A program made the position numbers and the translations under genes. The notes under the pieces are model-generated. The model was not told the origin of the DNA. It saw only the letters and a list, made by a program, of their open reading frames with translations, and did not search any database. From Ampullaceana balthica (lineage: Eukaryota; Mollusca; Gastropoda; Lymnaeidae): DNA of 64,000 bases. This document shows positions 51,201 through 61,345 of the stretch, piece after piece. The stretch's first letter is position 1. Each line of letters starts with the position of its first letter. The stretch spans positions 1,107,921 through 1,171,920 of the forward strand of contig CALYLW010000138.1 in assembly GCA_944989445.1 (NCBI GenBank), written 5' to 3'.

Positions 51201-54200
51201 GAAGCTTTCAGGGTTTGGACAGGCAACATTTCTTGTGGCAAAAAGCTGGCACATAACTTGAAATAAATTAGAAATTTAAAAGGTAATGAGATAATAAAAA
51301 CTTAGCAACATATGATGATGCATTTGAATTCTAATCAAGATAACATATAATGCCTCACAACTAAAAAATATTGAGATTAATATTGATTTTTTAATATGTA
51401 AAACAGTTCATCATACAACTTTTATGGCCTCAAACATGATATTCTTTGAATAATCACTCTGCTTACCTCAGCTTGGTCAATATTCCCTTGATCTAGGAGC
51501 ACAAATGACTTGATGAGAAATGATTCATTTGGCATATATTCTGAAACCTTTTCATAAACATTTTTTTAGCCAGAAGTATATGAAATAGAATCAGTGATTT
51601 AAGGTGTTGAACTTAAAATTAGGAAAAGGACAAAAATAAAATTTTAACTATTTGAGTTTTAATAATACTCATATTAAATCCATTTAATATTCAATAATAC
51701 ATTGTTTAAACTTAAGCTAAAGAGAGTCTTAAATTACATTATTAAAATCATTTTATTGTCACCTCTTCTAACACTGCCAAAGCTTTTTCTCTAGCAATGT
51801 TTGTCCCTATTTGCCTAAAAGCCTCAGCCTGAACAAGCTTGAATAGAGCCATCACATGAGCTGCAGGGGCACAGAGTATTCGCTTGGAACTCACACAAGC
51901 CGATAGACCTGGAAATTCAATGGTTTGTTAGTCACATGATTTATTGTGGAAAAAAAACATAATTCAATTTCCTTAGCAAACAATGGAGTATTTAAACTCA
52001 CCGCTTTTTTTCCTTTCTTTTAAAAAATAGCTCTTAAAGCTAGATCATTTACTTTTTAAAAAATTTCTGTAAAATATCTTATATTTTACAGTAGGCATCT
52101 GCTATTGATGATTCTCACGTCTATAATTTATGTTAAAAGTAAAATATTTGGACAGCCACTTATGATCTAAACCCAGTAAACTGGAAATTGCGGGATTTGC
52201 AAAAGCACAATATCTGAGAATCAATCAATTAAAATTAAATTTTATAAAAAAATTATCTCTTTGGTCAAAGTTAATAAAATTAATTTGTATTTAGCACAGA
52301 ATAGAAGATATTTTATTATAAGAGAAATAATTTATTCATATGATTTATAAGTGATTACTGAATTATTTATTTTTTAAATAAGTATAAGATGGATTAATGT
52401 ATTCATAAATAATATATTTTTAGCTAACTTATTTTTCAAAGATCATAAAATGTAGCTTTTAATAAAATAAAACCGACCCTTTTCACACAGCTCTAAACAA
52501 ACTTGATTTTTGTGTTGTAACAGAAATGCATAGCTCAAGAAATACAATGCACTTATGTCATCATTATTGCAATCTGAAAAATAAAAATTAATACATCTTT
52601 TCTTTTGAAATAAGTTCAATTTTTATATTCAAATATTTTCCCTAGCTGTTTATTACTATTAATGTCAATTTTTAAAATTTCAGTTAGACACAAAATGTTT
52701 AATTCTCCAACATATTTCCACCACTTCATTGCTGTAAGTATCACACTAGTTTACAATGAAATAAATATTAAAATGTTGTAATAATAATACAAATTAGCAA
52801 ACCTTGAATTAATTGAACAGCTTCAACTAGTCTTTTCTCTTGCAGTGCTATGAATGCTTGACCCACTTTTATCAAAAGTGATTCAGGTTTCAAACTCAGC
52901 AACTTGTTTGTTAAATTTGTAATGACCTGACAAGTTTCTACAGAGACATTCCCATTGCCTGAAAAAAAAACGGATGCTTAAATTGTATTTTTTATAGTAA
53001 CAATTTTTATAGCTTAAAAGTTGAAACATGCAAGAGAAATTATTTTTCAAATATTTAATAACACTGTCTTGCTCTATGCATATAAACACACACTGATAAA
53101 TATATGCATAACTAAAACTATATCTGCATACAAACATGCAGATATAAAAATATATGCAGATAAACTTTCGTCAGTTGTTTTTTCAGGGGCCAATTTCAAT
53201 ATAACAAATAGTTACCTATGTTAGAGTCAAGGTGACATCTCAAAAGAAATTCCAAAGGAGGAACAGCTTGTGGAAATTTATTGACAAGATCTTGGCTTAT
53301 AGCCTGAATATTTTCTATATCAATCTGAAATGAAATAAAAATTTACTTTAAAAAAAATACAGCTAAATTTCAATTTAAATTTGAAGTGGTCTAAAGGTTT
53401 AAATGTAGAAATATCTGTGCAATTATGTTTGTATTGTACCTGTTTTATTTCAACACAATGATAAATGGTGCCATCATTTGACAAAAGTATATAACAAAGT
53501 TAATGGTTATGGATGGTATCTCTTTTATTGTTCTGAATAAATTGAAATCTTTTTTATTACATGTTACACATTCATAAATTAATGATAAATAGGACAACCT
53601 TTTTACAATTAAAACAATATAAGCACAAATTATGTAAAGCATTTCTCTCAGGTAAAAATCTGCCATCAATTTCCAAAACAAATTAGCTCCCTAAGTGACA
53701 GTAATGATTCAATTTAGTATTAATTATATTAGGTAACTGCTAGGAGAGCGTTACTTTTTTTATATTACCACATTTAGAATTCTTCATTCTCATTTGGGCC
53801 ATGTAAAATAATTGGAGGTATTTTTAACTCTTTCTTAATTGTTTTTAAATTATAAAAATTTGAATTGCACTTTTTATATAAAAATTGCTTTAAAAAATAT
53901 TTAAAATATAAAAACTTTAAACGCCATAATTAAACAACTAACCTGACTTGTTAATAATAGCAGTAGTGAAGTGTACTCATTACTTTCTTCTGCACTCAAG
54001 GATGGTGATTCTAAGACTTCCAGTAATGCACTGCGGAACTGTCCATCAAACAGAGTTAATAAAAATTTTGTTTTGGTTTGCAATTTATATAATTTTATAA
54101 AGCTTTCAAAGCATTTAATATTCCTCAGCATTTAATAGAATAATATGATTATTAGTGTTTAAAAATCAATCTTTCTACAGGAGACTAAGGTGTAAATTTG

Positions 54201-57200
54201 CTGGATGTGTCTTTGGCTATACTTTAACACAATGCAGTTTTTTTTTGTTTTTTTATGAGAAAAATTAACTCTTCCTAAGTCAATCAATATTTCACTCAGG
54301 TGCAGCAAGTGAACCCAAGAGAACATAACATCATAGATATTATTTAGAAAATAGCCAGAATTTTCACTGTATGCAATCTCTTATTGCCTAAGGGACTTCC
54401 TTTCTGAATTTAATTATAAGGGTCTACTGCAAAATCTTTAAACAATAAAAAAAGAAATTGTGGTCAGTTTTTAAATTAAATATATAACTATATTTGAAGA
54501 ATCCAAAAAAGGCCACATCAACTATGAATTTGGTTAAGGATTTTCTAGTTTCATTTAAAACTGCTACATCTGAGCTTTATTTAAAATGAAAATTACAGAT
54601 AACATGAAGGACTGTGTTTAAGCTTTGCAGAGTATATAAATAGTCAAACATGATAGCTTTAGGCTTGACAAATAAATTTAACTTGATTAGCTTACAATTT
54701 TTATTTTTATATCCCAACAAAAATATTTTTAACATTAATTTTTTTTAAAGTAACACTAAATTTGCAATAGCTTTTGAAAACTTTTACCAAATCAAGCTTG
54801 TCCGGGGTAAGCTTTGGTGCTGAAGGAGCAAGTAAGGTTATAAGAGAGCGCTGAGAAGTCAATCTTCCATCTCCTTCCTTCTCAAGATTCAGCAGATTTG
54901 TTAGGGTCTCAACAGCCTAAGAAACATTAAATTATTAATAGCATTAACCTTTTTCTAGAATTAAACAACTGGAAAAAACTTGATTCTTGAAAAGCATTTT
55001 TTTTTAATGGTCAGTAAATGCTAATACAAGATTCACAATAACAGAATAATATTGAAAATATCAATACAAATTATAATATAAAAACGGCTAATAGCTGAAG
55101 AAATTTCAATTACTAGCACATACCTTAGCCATATCTTTAGACTTGATAAACAATTCAACAAGTTTGTGAGAATAACCGATCAGTTTTCTTTGGTCACTGC
55201 AATCAATAACTTAAAGTTAATATTTTATTTAATTAAATAAACTTAAAGTTTCTATCAATTCTTTGAAAAGTCGCTGATAACAAACCTATTTAAAGAATTT
55301 TTTAAATTTTGAAATTCAAAACAAACCAGGCTAAATTAGTTACACTTAAAAATGATTAATTTTAAACTAAACATAGAGCAATTTTTCAATTTTAATTTTA
55401 TAAATTACCTTACAGGAAGACATTTTACAATTTAGAAGAATCCCTTTGAGCCTACCTTGCACTTAAGGACACAAGTTTTTCATAGATGGATTTAGCTTCA
55501 TCTGTTCCCAAAAGTTGTGGGTTTTTATCAACAATGTTAGCTAGGCCCTACAAATAAAATAAAATCATTATCAATATTGTATCACTGTTTTTTATGTGCC
55601 ATTTCCTTTGACATAAAACTAGTGCTTGTATGCTACATGTTGCTACACTGTAATCACAGATGAACCACTGCTTATCATTTACATGTAGCTTAAACTGATG
55701 AGTTTCTGTTAAAACAGGTAGACAAGGCTGCATCTCAGGAAATTTTCAAAAAGCTGCTCTAGATAAGGCAGCATGTGGTATTTCTAGTTAGTCACCAGTA
55801 TATGCAGAAGGCTTTATTTACCAAATCACTGCTATTCAACCACCCCACAGAAAAATGTATTGTGAATAGTGATTCTACAAAAAAGTAAATTTCTGCTTTG
55901 CATTAGTGCTGAAGTTTGTCTTTATGGCAAGAGGCATCATAAAGCATGTAAATGGTTAGTTGATAGGCTTAGGTTGTTGGATATAAATTGCCCAGTATTT
56001 TACTTCAAAAAACAAAAAAAAACAAACAAAAACATTTAAAATAAGCTCTATTCAGGAATAATATATTTCTTTACATATGCTGTCTATTTTCCAAGAGTGC
56101 ATTAAAAGAAAAAGCTTATAACTAAATTTATGCCAGAAGATGTCATTTTTAAAAGATTCAAAACAAATAAACCTGTTGGATTAAACTAAGAGCCCTATTA
56201 CATGTGATTTTTTTTACAACACTTTGATATGTACTAGTGCTCCACCTTAGGTAAACAACATTAGAATGTTACATTGATTTTACATTCACATATAATTTTC
56301 AAAAAATGTCCAATTTAAACTTATTGTTGAAGCACTCTAAATAGTTTTTTGAAGCAAATAATTAACATATTCAATTTACCTGCCAAGCAAGGAGTTGATC
56401 TGGTTGTTTTTCAACTGCTCGTTTGTATGCTTTTAATCCCTGTTCTGGCTGGTTCATTCCCTCAGCTGCCAGGCCCACAAATACAAGGGCATTGTAATTA
56501 TCTTTCTCTACAGCAAGCACAGCCTAGTTTTGTAATATAAATTTAGGGAACAACATAATTAATATGGCTTAATTTAAGAGGGACTTTAAAATAATTGCAG
56601 TCACCTTTACCAAATGTTCTGATGGTTTGATTTTCTTTTTTAAGTTTAATATTTTATACAATACAGATTAAGCAGCAATAACTCACACTCTAAAAACAAC
56701 TAAATTATTGCAGATCAAATTTTATGCTGAGTTTATTGGGGAAATCTTGGTGTAATTTAATGATAGCTATCACATAATTTTTTTTAATAGAAATTTGATG
56801 TTTTTTTATCAAGCAGTATTTAAATCTGTTAAATGATTATAAAACATAATTCATTCATAATTTATAAATTATATATTAAAAATTTATTTTATAAATGGCT
56901 TTAAGTTACATAATAAGAGATTTATGATATTACACAAATTAGTCATAACTTTTCTAGAAAAAGTATATAAGTATAATAGGGCTGTTAATGATTAAATTAA
57001 ATTTAATCGTTAACTTTTGAAAAATTAACGATAAATTAATCGTTAATTTCGATGAAAGCCAAAAATTGAAATTTATGGTGTCATAAGTAACATATTATTA
57101 AAATACTTGTCGTAAATCGAAATAACACTGGAATGTCTTCTTTATATGACATCTTTTAACCAACAACGCAAATAGACAAGTGTATTGACATTATTTGGTT

Positions 57201-58185
57201 CAAGTGATGAGCGTGTCTTATTGACAATATAACCAGCGGAGCTGAACAATCGTTCAATAAGATTTAGATTGTCTCAGCTGAAGATTCCAATACTGTAGTG
57301 GATGTTTGTTTTGCAGGGGATATGTAAGCGAAGTGTTAGAATCATGGTAGCAATGTTCCCTTTAAGCAGTGCGGCTGCCCAGATATTTGACCGACGCGAC
57401 GCAGGAGTTTAGAATCAACGCGCAGGAAATGTTTGTAAAATATTGCACAAGAAATGGACGTTGTGCAACTTTGCACACGAGTTGTTGTTTTTTTAACTTT
57501 GCACACAGACCAACGAAGCTTTGACTTAGAGGGAACATTGCATGGTAGGCAAACGATTTCTTTAAATGGACACAATAACCTTTATAAACATTTTGAACAT
57601 TCACGTTAGTCAATAGTTTAAAACCAAAATGTTCGTGTAATCGTCCGGAAATTAGTTTATATTTATCGGCCGAAATATTTTATTTTTGACTTCCAGTACA
57701 TTTATAAGTGGTGGGTCGATTAATCGTTAAAAAAATTATTAATCGTTAAAAATGTTAACGATTAATCGAGAAATTAATAGTTAATTTCCGCAGCCCTAAA
57801 GTATAAGTATATAACAACATGCACTTTTATTATTTTTATTTTTTTAGATTCAACAAAATAGTGATATAAATGTTACCTTAAATTTAATTGCATCATCATA
57901 CAACTTAGTCCATAACTCTTGTCTTAATTTAGGGATTAAATGGGGGACATATTTTTTAAAATAAGCTTTTCATTTAAGTGTTTGGGATTTTTTAAAAAAA
58001 ATTATAGATACATTTTTTTCTTGTTTACATCACACTGCTATGAATTAAAAATTAACAACTTTAAAACTTTAATTAATAGTTTAGACTGAGCCAACCTTGC
58101 TCTGTCGAAGAGCTTCTTTATAATCTTTTTCACGAATAGCATCTCTTGCCCCTTTTAGACACATTTTGATTTCTTTGGCATCCAT
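25515..58185 (-). CDS. SKIC3: SKI3 / SKIC3 (TTC37), Ski-complex TPR scaffold, 44 coding exons, 1546 aa
   Basis: Scaffold of the cytoplasmic Ski complex, bridging the SKI2-type helicase and WDR61 for exosome-mediated 3'-5' mRNA decay. Exons 1-22 (high to low): 58185-58096, 56523-56380, 55547-55456, 55196-55124, 54916-54788, 54038-53943, 53324-53216, 52958-52803, 52573-52478, 51908-51763, 51547-51467, 51256-51159, 50942-50810, 50643-50564, 50340-50241, 49996-49944, 48998-48891, 48296-48212, 47312-47281, 46159-46059, 45806-45704, 45486-45394. Exons 23-44 are in the next entry. All joins keep frame; 4641 nt. The N-terminus [39 protein letters not shown] (about 482), [13 protein letters not shown] (560), [10 protein letters not shown] (915) and the C-terminus [20 protein letters not shown] match the family, which is about 1560 aa in vertebrates. 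TPR pairs are clear at about 482-558, 559-667 and 839-926. Most donors are GT; exon 11's acceptor is weak. Confidence 0.95.
26571..27065 (+). mobile_element. Non-autonomous Helitron-like element in SKIC3 intron 42
   Basis: The left end TATATAATTCTCTTCG resembles the 5' end of the copy at 3799 but lacks a clear A|TC. The right end carries the same hairpin (GCGGCGTA, TGC, TACGCCGC at 27036-27054), then 7 nt and CTAG|T (27062-27065). The interior is otherwise unlike the 3799 copy and includes GGCGCCATAGGCGCC. Confidence 0.55.
29575..29805 (+). mobile_element. 5' part of a Helitron-like element in SKIC3 intron 38
   Basis: Starts A|TCTATATAATTC and shares GACCCTCGCTAGGGTCGGCC, AATCACAGTT and the CTGTAGTTTATGTCC tract with the 3799 copy. 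The 3' half with the hairpin is missing; a LINE fragment abuts at 29806. Confidence 0.55.
29806..30385 (-). mobile_element. 3' fragment of a CR1/L2-like non-LTR retrotransposon
   Basis: On the minus strand, [20 protein letters not shown] followed by [19 protein letters not shown], then in another frame SPTRQL...[25 protein letters not shown]. This is the conserved C-terminal region after the reverse transcriptase in CR1/L2/Rex-type LINEs (HWLPV..RI, W.SLP..R). A (TTA)n tail ends the element at 29806-29825. It is 5'-truncated and frameshifted. Confidence 0.7.
30825..30960. repeat. Terminal fragment of a DNA element (CCGTATATACTTG motif)
   Basis: ACCGTATATACTTGTTTATT and AGTCGAGGGTAAAACTTGGG resemble widely dispersed DNA-transposon ends. 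Class not assigned. Confidence 0.3.
31895..33460. mobile_element. Pogo/Tigger-like non-autonomous element, copy 2
   Basis: Left end CAGTTGAAACCGGTTAAGTC, right end inward CAGTCGAACCCACTTACCTC, each flanked by TA (31893-31894, 33461-33462). Long shared tracts with 11605-12958 include ACCAATATGGCGGCAAAA at the left and GAGAATTTGGCGGTTCCAAT at the right. It carries an extra internal segment with its own TGATGGGACGATTAATCAG terminus-like motif. No transposase recognised. It lies in SKIC3 intron 36, 15 bp from the donor. Confidence 0.78.
36591..36871. repeat. 142-bp tandem duplication in SKIC3 intron 32
   Basis: Copies 36591-36732 and 36733-36871 are identical apart from a 3-nt indel in a T-rich tract. 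Each contains a splice-site-like pair on the minus strand (see findings). Confidence 0.93.
37434..37658. mobile_element. hAT MITE, CAGTGCTTTTT family
   Basis: Starts CAGTGCTTTTTTTGTG and ends TAAAAAAAAAGCACTG, with a perfect 8-bp duplication TATATAAA (37426-37433, 37659-37666). The GAGTACCGGCAC motif appears near both ends. In SKIC3 intron 31. Confidence 0.88.
39320..39611 (-). mobile_element. tRNA-like SINE in SKIC3 intron 26
   Basis: Flanked by a 17-bp direct repeat with one mismatch (GTTTATTTGTAACTTAA at 39303-39319; GTTTATTTGTAACTAAA at 39612-39628), which indicates retrotransposition. On the minus strand GGGGTGGCGCGAAAGTGTTAG resembles an A box (TGGCNNAGTGG) and GGAATTCCAACCC a weak B box. 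The insert is GC-rich compared with its AT-rich flanks. Confidence 0.6.
42523..42678. mobile_element. hAT MITE in SKIC3 intron 22
   Basis: Starts CAGGGGCGGATTAAG and ends CTTAATCCGCCATAG. Flanks GTGGACCT and GTGGAGCT form an 8-bp duplication with one mismatch. Another copy is at 44904-45070 and a half copy at 5568-5634. Confidence 0.8.
43650..44740 (-). pseudogene. Decayed DUF4371-type hAT transposase
   Basis: On the minus strand, separate fragments read [20 protein letters not shown] then [20 protein letters not shown] (near 44690-44560), [19 protein letters not shown] (near 44465-44405, matching the conserved DNA.NMSG.Y.G.Q block) and [20 protein letters not shown] then [13 protein letters not shown] (near 44380-44280). 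The order matches the DUF4371/ZMYM1-like transposase, but frameshifts and stops break it. In the consensus the first fragment usually carries Asp residues (DSTtD); here they are lost. Confidence 0.7.
44904..45070. mobile_element. Second copy of the CAGGGGCGGATTAAG MITE, nested
   Basis: CAGGGGTGAATTAAGATTGC at the left, TTTAATACGCCCCTG at the right, with the GGGGCCCCTGGC and CATTGGGGGCCC tracts of the 42523 copy. No clear target duplication. Confidence 0.65.
46594..46800 (-). pseudogene. BED zinc-finger remnant of hAT transposase
   Basis: [20 protein letters not shown], then [20 protein letters not shown] and LQHK: a C-x2-C ... H-x4-K/H BED-type DNA-binding finger as found at the N-terminus of hAT transposases. 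Only this domain survives here; the frame continues into the nested MITE, whose residues are not transposase. Confidence 0.7.
46800..46961. mobile_element. GC-rich hAT MITE nested in the hAT at 46432
   Basis: Perfect 8-bp duplication GCTGTCAG (46792-46799, 46962-46969). Ends CATAGGCCCGTTGGGC and GGAGGGCTCTG are short, imperfect inverted repeats. Interior GGGGGCCCACG and GGGGGCCCAAAAT. Confidence 0.72.
47281..47312 (-). CDS. SKIC3: SKIC3 microexon 19 (32 bp)
   Basis: The exon encodes [11 protein letters not shown], the end of one TPR unit and the start of the next, between a TTTTCAG acceptor and a GTATGT donor. It is the shortest exon in the gene. A hAT element (46432-47240) plus its target duplication ends about 33 bp into the following intron. 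Confidence 0.85.
47400..47990. repeat. GC-richer insertion of unknown class in SKIC3 intron 18
   Basis: Starts after a (TAA)n run and carries GTGACGTCATAGCGACGATA and a CGGGGGAGGGG tract. Composition differs from the intron. TTCCTTGCATAGCA resembles a motif at 2051. No ends or coding recognised. Confidence 0.35.
49219..49418. mobile_element. CAATGTTCCC-family hAT MITE, diverged copy
   Basis: CTATGTTTCCTTTAAGCTGC at the left, TCTTAGAGGGAGCATTG at the right, with GGATGCTGTGCAACTTTG inside as in 57351-57540. Flanks CACACAGG and TATATAGG differ by three transitions. In SKIC3 intron 16. Confidence 0.6.
57127..57262 (-). pseudogene. hAT transposase C-terminal dimerisation (hATC) remnant
   Basis: Minus strand reads [20 protein letters not shown] followed by [17 protein letters not shown] and a stop. 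This is the conserved (R/E)RLFS.AG....RS.L.P..V..LV.L...L signature closing hAT transposases. Confidence 0.85.
57351..57540. mobile_element. CAATGTTCCC-family hAT MITE nested in the hAT at 56977
   Basis: Starts CAATGTTCCCTTTAAG, ends CTTAGAGGGAACATTG, perfect 8-bp duplication CATGGTAG (57343-57350, 57541-57548). Relatives at 49219-49418 and 13170-13364. Confidence 0.9.
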
Positions 58186-58924
58186 AGTTCAACTAATATT
58201 TTTACCTGCAAATTAAAAATGTTTAAAGTTTTTATGATGGTATATCATTATATTGAAAGTAATCAAAGATTCATACCTGACTCTATCCAAGTTTACAGGT
58301 AGCCGTCAACTTACAAAATAATAGGTATTATTCAAAGTTTCAGACATTTTTCTTGAAACTCCATTCCAAAAGAGAAGAATACCTCAGCTATTTCTATTAT
58401 TTTAAAGCTTTGTGACAAAACTTCAGGCACATTACCCTTGTTTCTTTCTTTTCTTTTTTGGTTTCTAATTCTATCAATTCTTCACAATGTTATCTCTAAT
58501 GACATCATTTTCAAGTTTCTTACTTAGTCTCAAAATGTTCAGTCTGATTTCTTTCACCTCAAACTTTGTCAAAACCATTAAAGTTTTCACATTTTCACAT
58601 TTTTTGGCACTCATACTCTCACTTATAGATCTCTCTTTTGCCTTCTAAATTAGAAATCTTTAATTTTTATACCAATTTTTAAAAATCATTTTTTTACCTT
58701 TATTTATTTTATTCTTTTTAGTCCGCTAATAAAAACTTGGTTTTTAACAATATTGTTTTACCTCTATTTATTTTACCAAACACCTCACAAGCGCCCAACG
58801 TTTAAAAACATTATGATTTGGTCACGGGGGGGGTACTCACGGATATCAACAAAATCAGACGGTTACAGATGCTTATATATAGACTATCGATAAACTAAAA
58901 AGTTCAATAATTTAATAACGGTTC

Positions 58925-59090
58925 ATTTGATCGATCTGAAATTTTAATACAATGCATTGTCATCCAAGATCTATCTGTGGTAAAATTTTCAGATCTCTAG
59001 GACCATCAGAAGTGGTTCAATTTTACGTTGGCAGATTTGAAAAATCTTGGACAAACCAACAAACCAACAATGCCACACCAACGAAAGCGA
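58925..59090 (-). repeat. Dispersed repeat, relative of 5070-5245
   Basis: GATCGATCTGAAATTTTAAT, GGACCATCAGAAGTGGTTCA and AACCAACAAACCAACAATGC, ending GAAAGCGAGTTAATAAAAAC. Lies upstream of SKIC3. No promoter element of SKIC3 was identified between 58186 and 59100. Confidence 0.4.
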
Positions 59091-59117
59091 GTTAATAAAA
59101 ACGTGGTAATAAAAACC

Positions 59118-59435
59118 AGCGGTCATATTTGATGACATCATTCTTAAATTTATCACTCGTAATTATTTAAAATATTAGGGGTCTACCGATATGCATTTTT
59201 GCCGATATTACCGATATTTTTTTCCGATATGACTAATATGAGTGCCGATATGAGTATTTGTTAGGACAAAAATAACAGCGGTCATATTTGATGACGGCAT
59301 TCTTAAATTTATCACTCGTAATTATTTATATTTTATAATTAAGGGGTCTACCGATATCCAGTTTTGCCGATATTACCGATTTTTTTCTCTCCCCGAAACG
59401 AAGTTTCCGATGTGTTTACAAGTTCCAGATCATGA
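59118..59435. repeat. 159-bp tandem duplication across an element boundary
   Basis: AGCGGTCATATTTGATGAC at 59118 and 59277, followed in both by TTCTTAAATTTATCACTCGT, AATTATTTA and the AGGGTCTACCGATAT terminus. Flanking DNA and transposon end are duplicated together. Confidence 0.8.
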
Positions 59436-60189
59436 CCTACATAGGACTCATAACAAAACGATTCGTCCTTTATAAAAATGTACAAGCAAAATTCGGTACT
59501 CCTTTTGAAACTTCAACCTTGACTCATAATTATTAATTCTAACCAATTTTTATACCAAACACTCGCCCCACGTTTTTAGTCATATTAAATCTAACCAATA
59601 GTTTAATGGCTTTTGCACACGGCCACCTTTTATGAATGAAACAATGAGAACAATGTAATAGTAATAAGTGAAAATGAGGTCGAAGGTTGAATGGTTGCCA
59701 ATGACAGCAAGTCTGCACACGGTACACTTGGTTATTCCATACGAAACTAAATGTTTTAGACATCTGCGATTCTGCGTGCATCTTTGCTGTTAGTATTAGA
59801 GCAATTACGTGAACATAATGTTTACATGTTATACATTTATTAGAGCAATTACGGTATACTTGGCATCGGCACTATTTACACATTATTTCTGAGTATACGA
59901 AAATCGGTCGATACCTAAACAATATCACAGCACATGGCACACAGTATCGTGGCTGCACATATTAATACTAGGACTCTTTTGACTATTTCAATACCGGAAT
60001 TGAGGTCGATATATTAATTTGTCGAGATATTGTAAATCTAAATGATAGTTTTTTTGTTTCCGTTTTTTTGGGGGGGTCAAAATGTCACTTATTATGAAAT
60101 ATCGGTGACGTCAATATCGGGACCTTTACATGCTACCGATACCGATATTGCAGACATCCAGATATCGGTGCCGATATCGGTAGACCCCT
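59177..60189. mobile_element. DNA transposon-like element with AGGGGTCTACCGATA termini
   Basis: The left end AGGGGTCTACCGATATGC and right end GATATCGGTAGACCCCT are inverted repeats, and both subterminal regions are dense in CCGATATTACCGATA motifs. It resembles hAT-type non-autonomous elements, but no target duplication is visible. A second left end starts at 59344 within a tandem duplication. No transposase recognised. Confidence 0.55.
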
Positions 60190-60700
60190 AGAAAAAACAT
60201 TCTCTTGTTGGTTCTAAAACATAAGGCATATAGTTGATATAGGGACCAGCGGTTAACTGGTCTTTTTCTTAAAGGTTAACCGGTCCTCAAAAACTAGCGG
60301 TCTTAACAACCTTACTATGAATGTCTCTGTATACTGAATGAAAGAACTCACGAACGTGCATAACTGCGTGATCATACACCCCGTTGTATGTGAGCGACAT
60401 TCTGATAGCCTAGCCAAGCGTCTGTGATGACAGTTGTCCCCGGCAACATATTACATAATTTACATATGATTAAAAATGAAAATGCGTTGAAATATGTACT
60501 GATTAACAATAAAAATGAAATTATTTAGAACTGTGACGTTTTCTTATGTAACTAAGCATACTAATTTCGGACCAGGATTCGGAGGATTGCCCATGCCAAT
60601 AGTTATAGCCGTGAGCTTGACTGACTTGAGTCTTACTAGAATAGTTAAGTTTATTAAACGTTTCTTTCAATTTTATGTATCACATTATTACTTAACTTAG
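60190..60700. other. Non-coding region
   Basis: No exon or repeat boundary recognised. The frame at 60515-60700 has no recognisable domain. Confidence 0.35.
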
Positions 60701-60714
60701 TAATGATTACTAGG

Positions 60715-61105
60715 ACAATCCACTATGACTATGAGTATACTATGAGTATGAGTAGTGAGTAGGCTACTAATTACTAATAATAATACTACTAATACTAATT
60801 AATATAATACTAACTAAAAAAACTAAATAACTATAACATAACTTTACTAATTTACTAAGACTGTCACTGTGATCACTGTCACTTTAAAAAACTTTACTTT
60901 TACTAACTTTTAACTTTTACTACTACTACTACTTGCTACTGAGTACTAGTACTACTAGTACTAGACTATTACTTTAACTGTACTATTAATAATTAACTAT
61001 TACTATTACTTACTACTATTACTATGAACTATGAACTAACTACTACTACTAACTAATTACTAACTAAACTAACTTACTAAGAGTACTAAGACTAAGACCA
61101 ATTTG
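60715..61105. repeat. ACT-rich cryptically simple sequence
   Basis: About 390 bp dominated by ACTA/TACT trinucleotide-like words (TACTACTACTACTACTT, ACTAGTACTACTAGTACTAG) with scattered variation. Confidence 0.85.
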
Positions 61106-61345
61106 CCAATTTTTTTAGTTGTTTTCTTTTTTGATTGTACTATGAAAATCTGGAATCCATTTAAAACTTAATTATTGATCCTATTAAGACTTACTTAAAA
61201 CTATAAAGTCAAAGGCCAGAATAACATTGAATGATTACATTGGTCATTGGTTTCGTTTTTTCGGTAACAATTCTTGGACCTTGGAAAGAAAATGTCAATA
61301 TAGTTAATACAGTCAGAAATAGAAACATCATACATTTATTACTTA

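Larger units (their letters stand above)
56977..57798 (-). mobile_element. Internally deleted hAT element with transposase C-terminal part
   Basis: TAGGGCTG / CAGCCCTA ends and a perfect 8-bp duplication AAGTATAA (56969-56976, 57799-57806). Subterminal sequence and orientation match 46432-47240. It contains the hATC remnant at 57127-57262 and a nested MITE at 57351-57540. In SKIC3 intron 1. Confidence 0.9.
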
